A stretch of 64,000 bases of DNA, taken from the NCBI RefSeq assembly GCF_014905175.1, contig NC_057791.1, positions 15,442,177-15,506,176 on the forward strand, written 5' to 3'. Origin of the DNA: Aphidius gifuensis (taxonomy: Eukaryota > Arthropoda > Insecta > Hymenoptera > Braconidae). The translations under genes and the position numbers were made by a program. Positions 63,795 through 64,000 of the stretch are shown one piece after another (positions within the stretch are counted from its first letter, which is position 1; every line of letters starts with the position of its first letter). Under the pieces are notes generated by a model. It made no database searches, had not been told where the DNA came from, and worked only from the letters and a program-made list of their open reading frames with translations.

Positions 63795-63914
63795 TCATTT
63801 ATGAATTTGTGAACCAGTCTGAACACAAAACACTGGTGGTATGCTTTGAATCATACCATTTTCCATGTGTAATTTTAAATTTTGAGGTAAACTGGGGTCG
63901 CCACCGACAATTAA
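63795..63914 (-). CDS. Possible C-terminal exon of an unidentified gene
   Basis: Reading from 63914 down, a 39-residue frame starts LIVGGDPSLPQNLKL and ends PPVFCVQTGSQIHK, TGA. Its composition is coding-like and much less AT-biased than the surroundings. A TAG directly precedes it, so it would have to begin at the splice acceptor AAATAG/TTA, which has a poor pyrimidine tract. I do not recognise the family. It could be the last exon of the next gene, which would lie mostly beyond the window. Confidence 0.3.
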   Translation of the reverse strand, partial: LIVGGDPSLPQNLKLHMENGMIQSIPPVFCVQTGSQIHK

Positions 63915-64000
63915 CTATTTTTTTTTATTTTTAAATATTTGCAAACTAATGCCCTGTAAACCAGTTTTATTTCTATTTCATTTTTCCTTCATTATCTTTT

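Noticed and set aside
1..64000. CRISPR arrays, bacterial operons, integrated virus genes
   Set aside because: No regularly spaced short repeats, no ribosome-binding sites with compact gene packing, and no recognisable viral protein were seen.

Overview
The window is nuclear DNA from an insect, most likely a hymenopteran and possibly a parasitoid wasp. The evidence is the strongly AT-rich base composition, spliceosomal introns with GT..AG borders, and genes of insect type: l(3)mbt, a sugar-clade gustatory receptor, Tim44 and fringe. No bacterial, plasmid or phage features are present. All products are assigned by reading translations and known family motifs; no search was run.

Layout. (1) 1-4.75 kb, + strand: most of an l(3)mbt orthologue in seven exons (three MBT repeats, a C2HC finger and a SAM domain); its 5' end may lie outside the window. 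(2) About 5.2-9.6 kb: a tandem array of three diverged units of about 1.4 kb. Each holds an inverted repeat whose two arms both derive from a carbamoyl-phosphate synthetase (CAD/rudimentary) exon. (3) 9.6-11.5 kb, - strand: a multi-exon sugar-type gustatory receptor whose last exon seems to be missing at the edge of the array. (4) 11.9-21.4 kb: duplicated sequence. It holds an internally deleted Tim44 copy (13.6-14.3 kb), a near-full-length Tim44 (19.5-21.1 kb), a second direct duplication (15.1-16.1 and 16.4-17.9 kb), tRNA-like SINE heads, a MITE-like insertion with a visible empty site, and a probable LINE 3' end. (5) 21.7-62.3 kb, + strand: fringe, nine coding exons spread over 40 kb. Its large introns carry several paired repeats, two of them in inverted orientation, and a few GC-richer islands that may be regulatory. 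(6) 62.3-64 kb: the fringe 3' UTR, AT-rich sequence, and a possible C-terminal exon of an unidentified gene on the - strand.

The genes have unrelated roles: chromatin repression (l(3)mbt), taste (Gr), mitochondrial protein import (Tim44) and Notch glycosylation in the Golgi (fringe). Tim44 and fringe are divergently transcribed and share an upstream region of about 1 kb. The most unusual features are the CAD-derived inverted repeats in the tandem array, and the two Tim44 copies that are damaged in complementary places.
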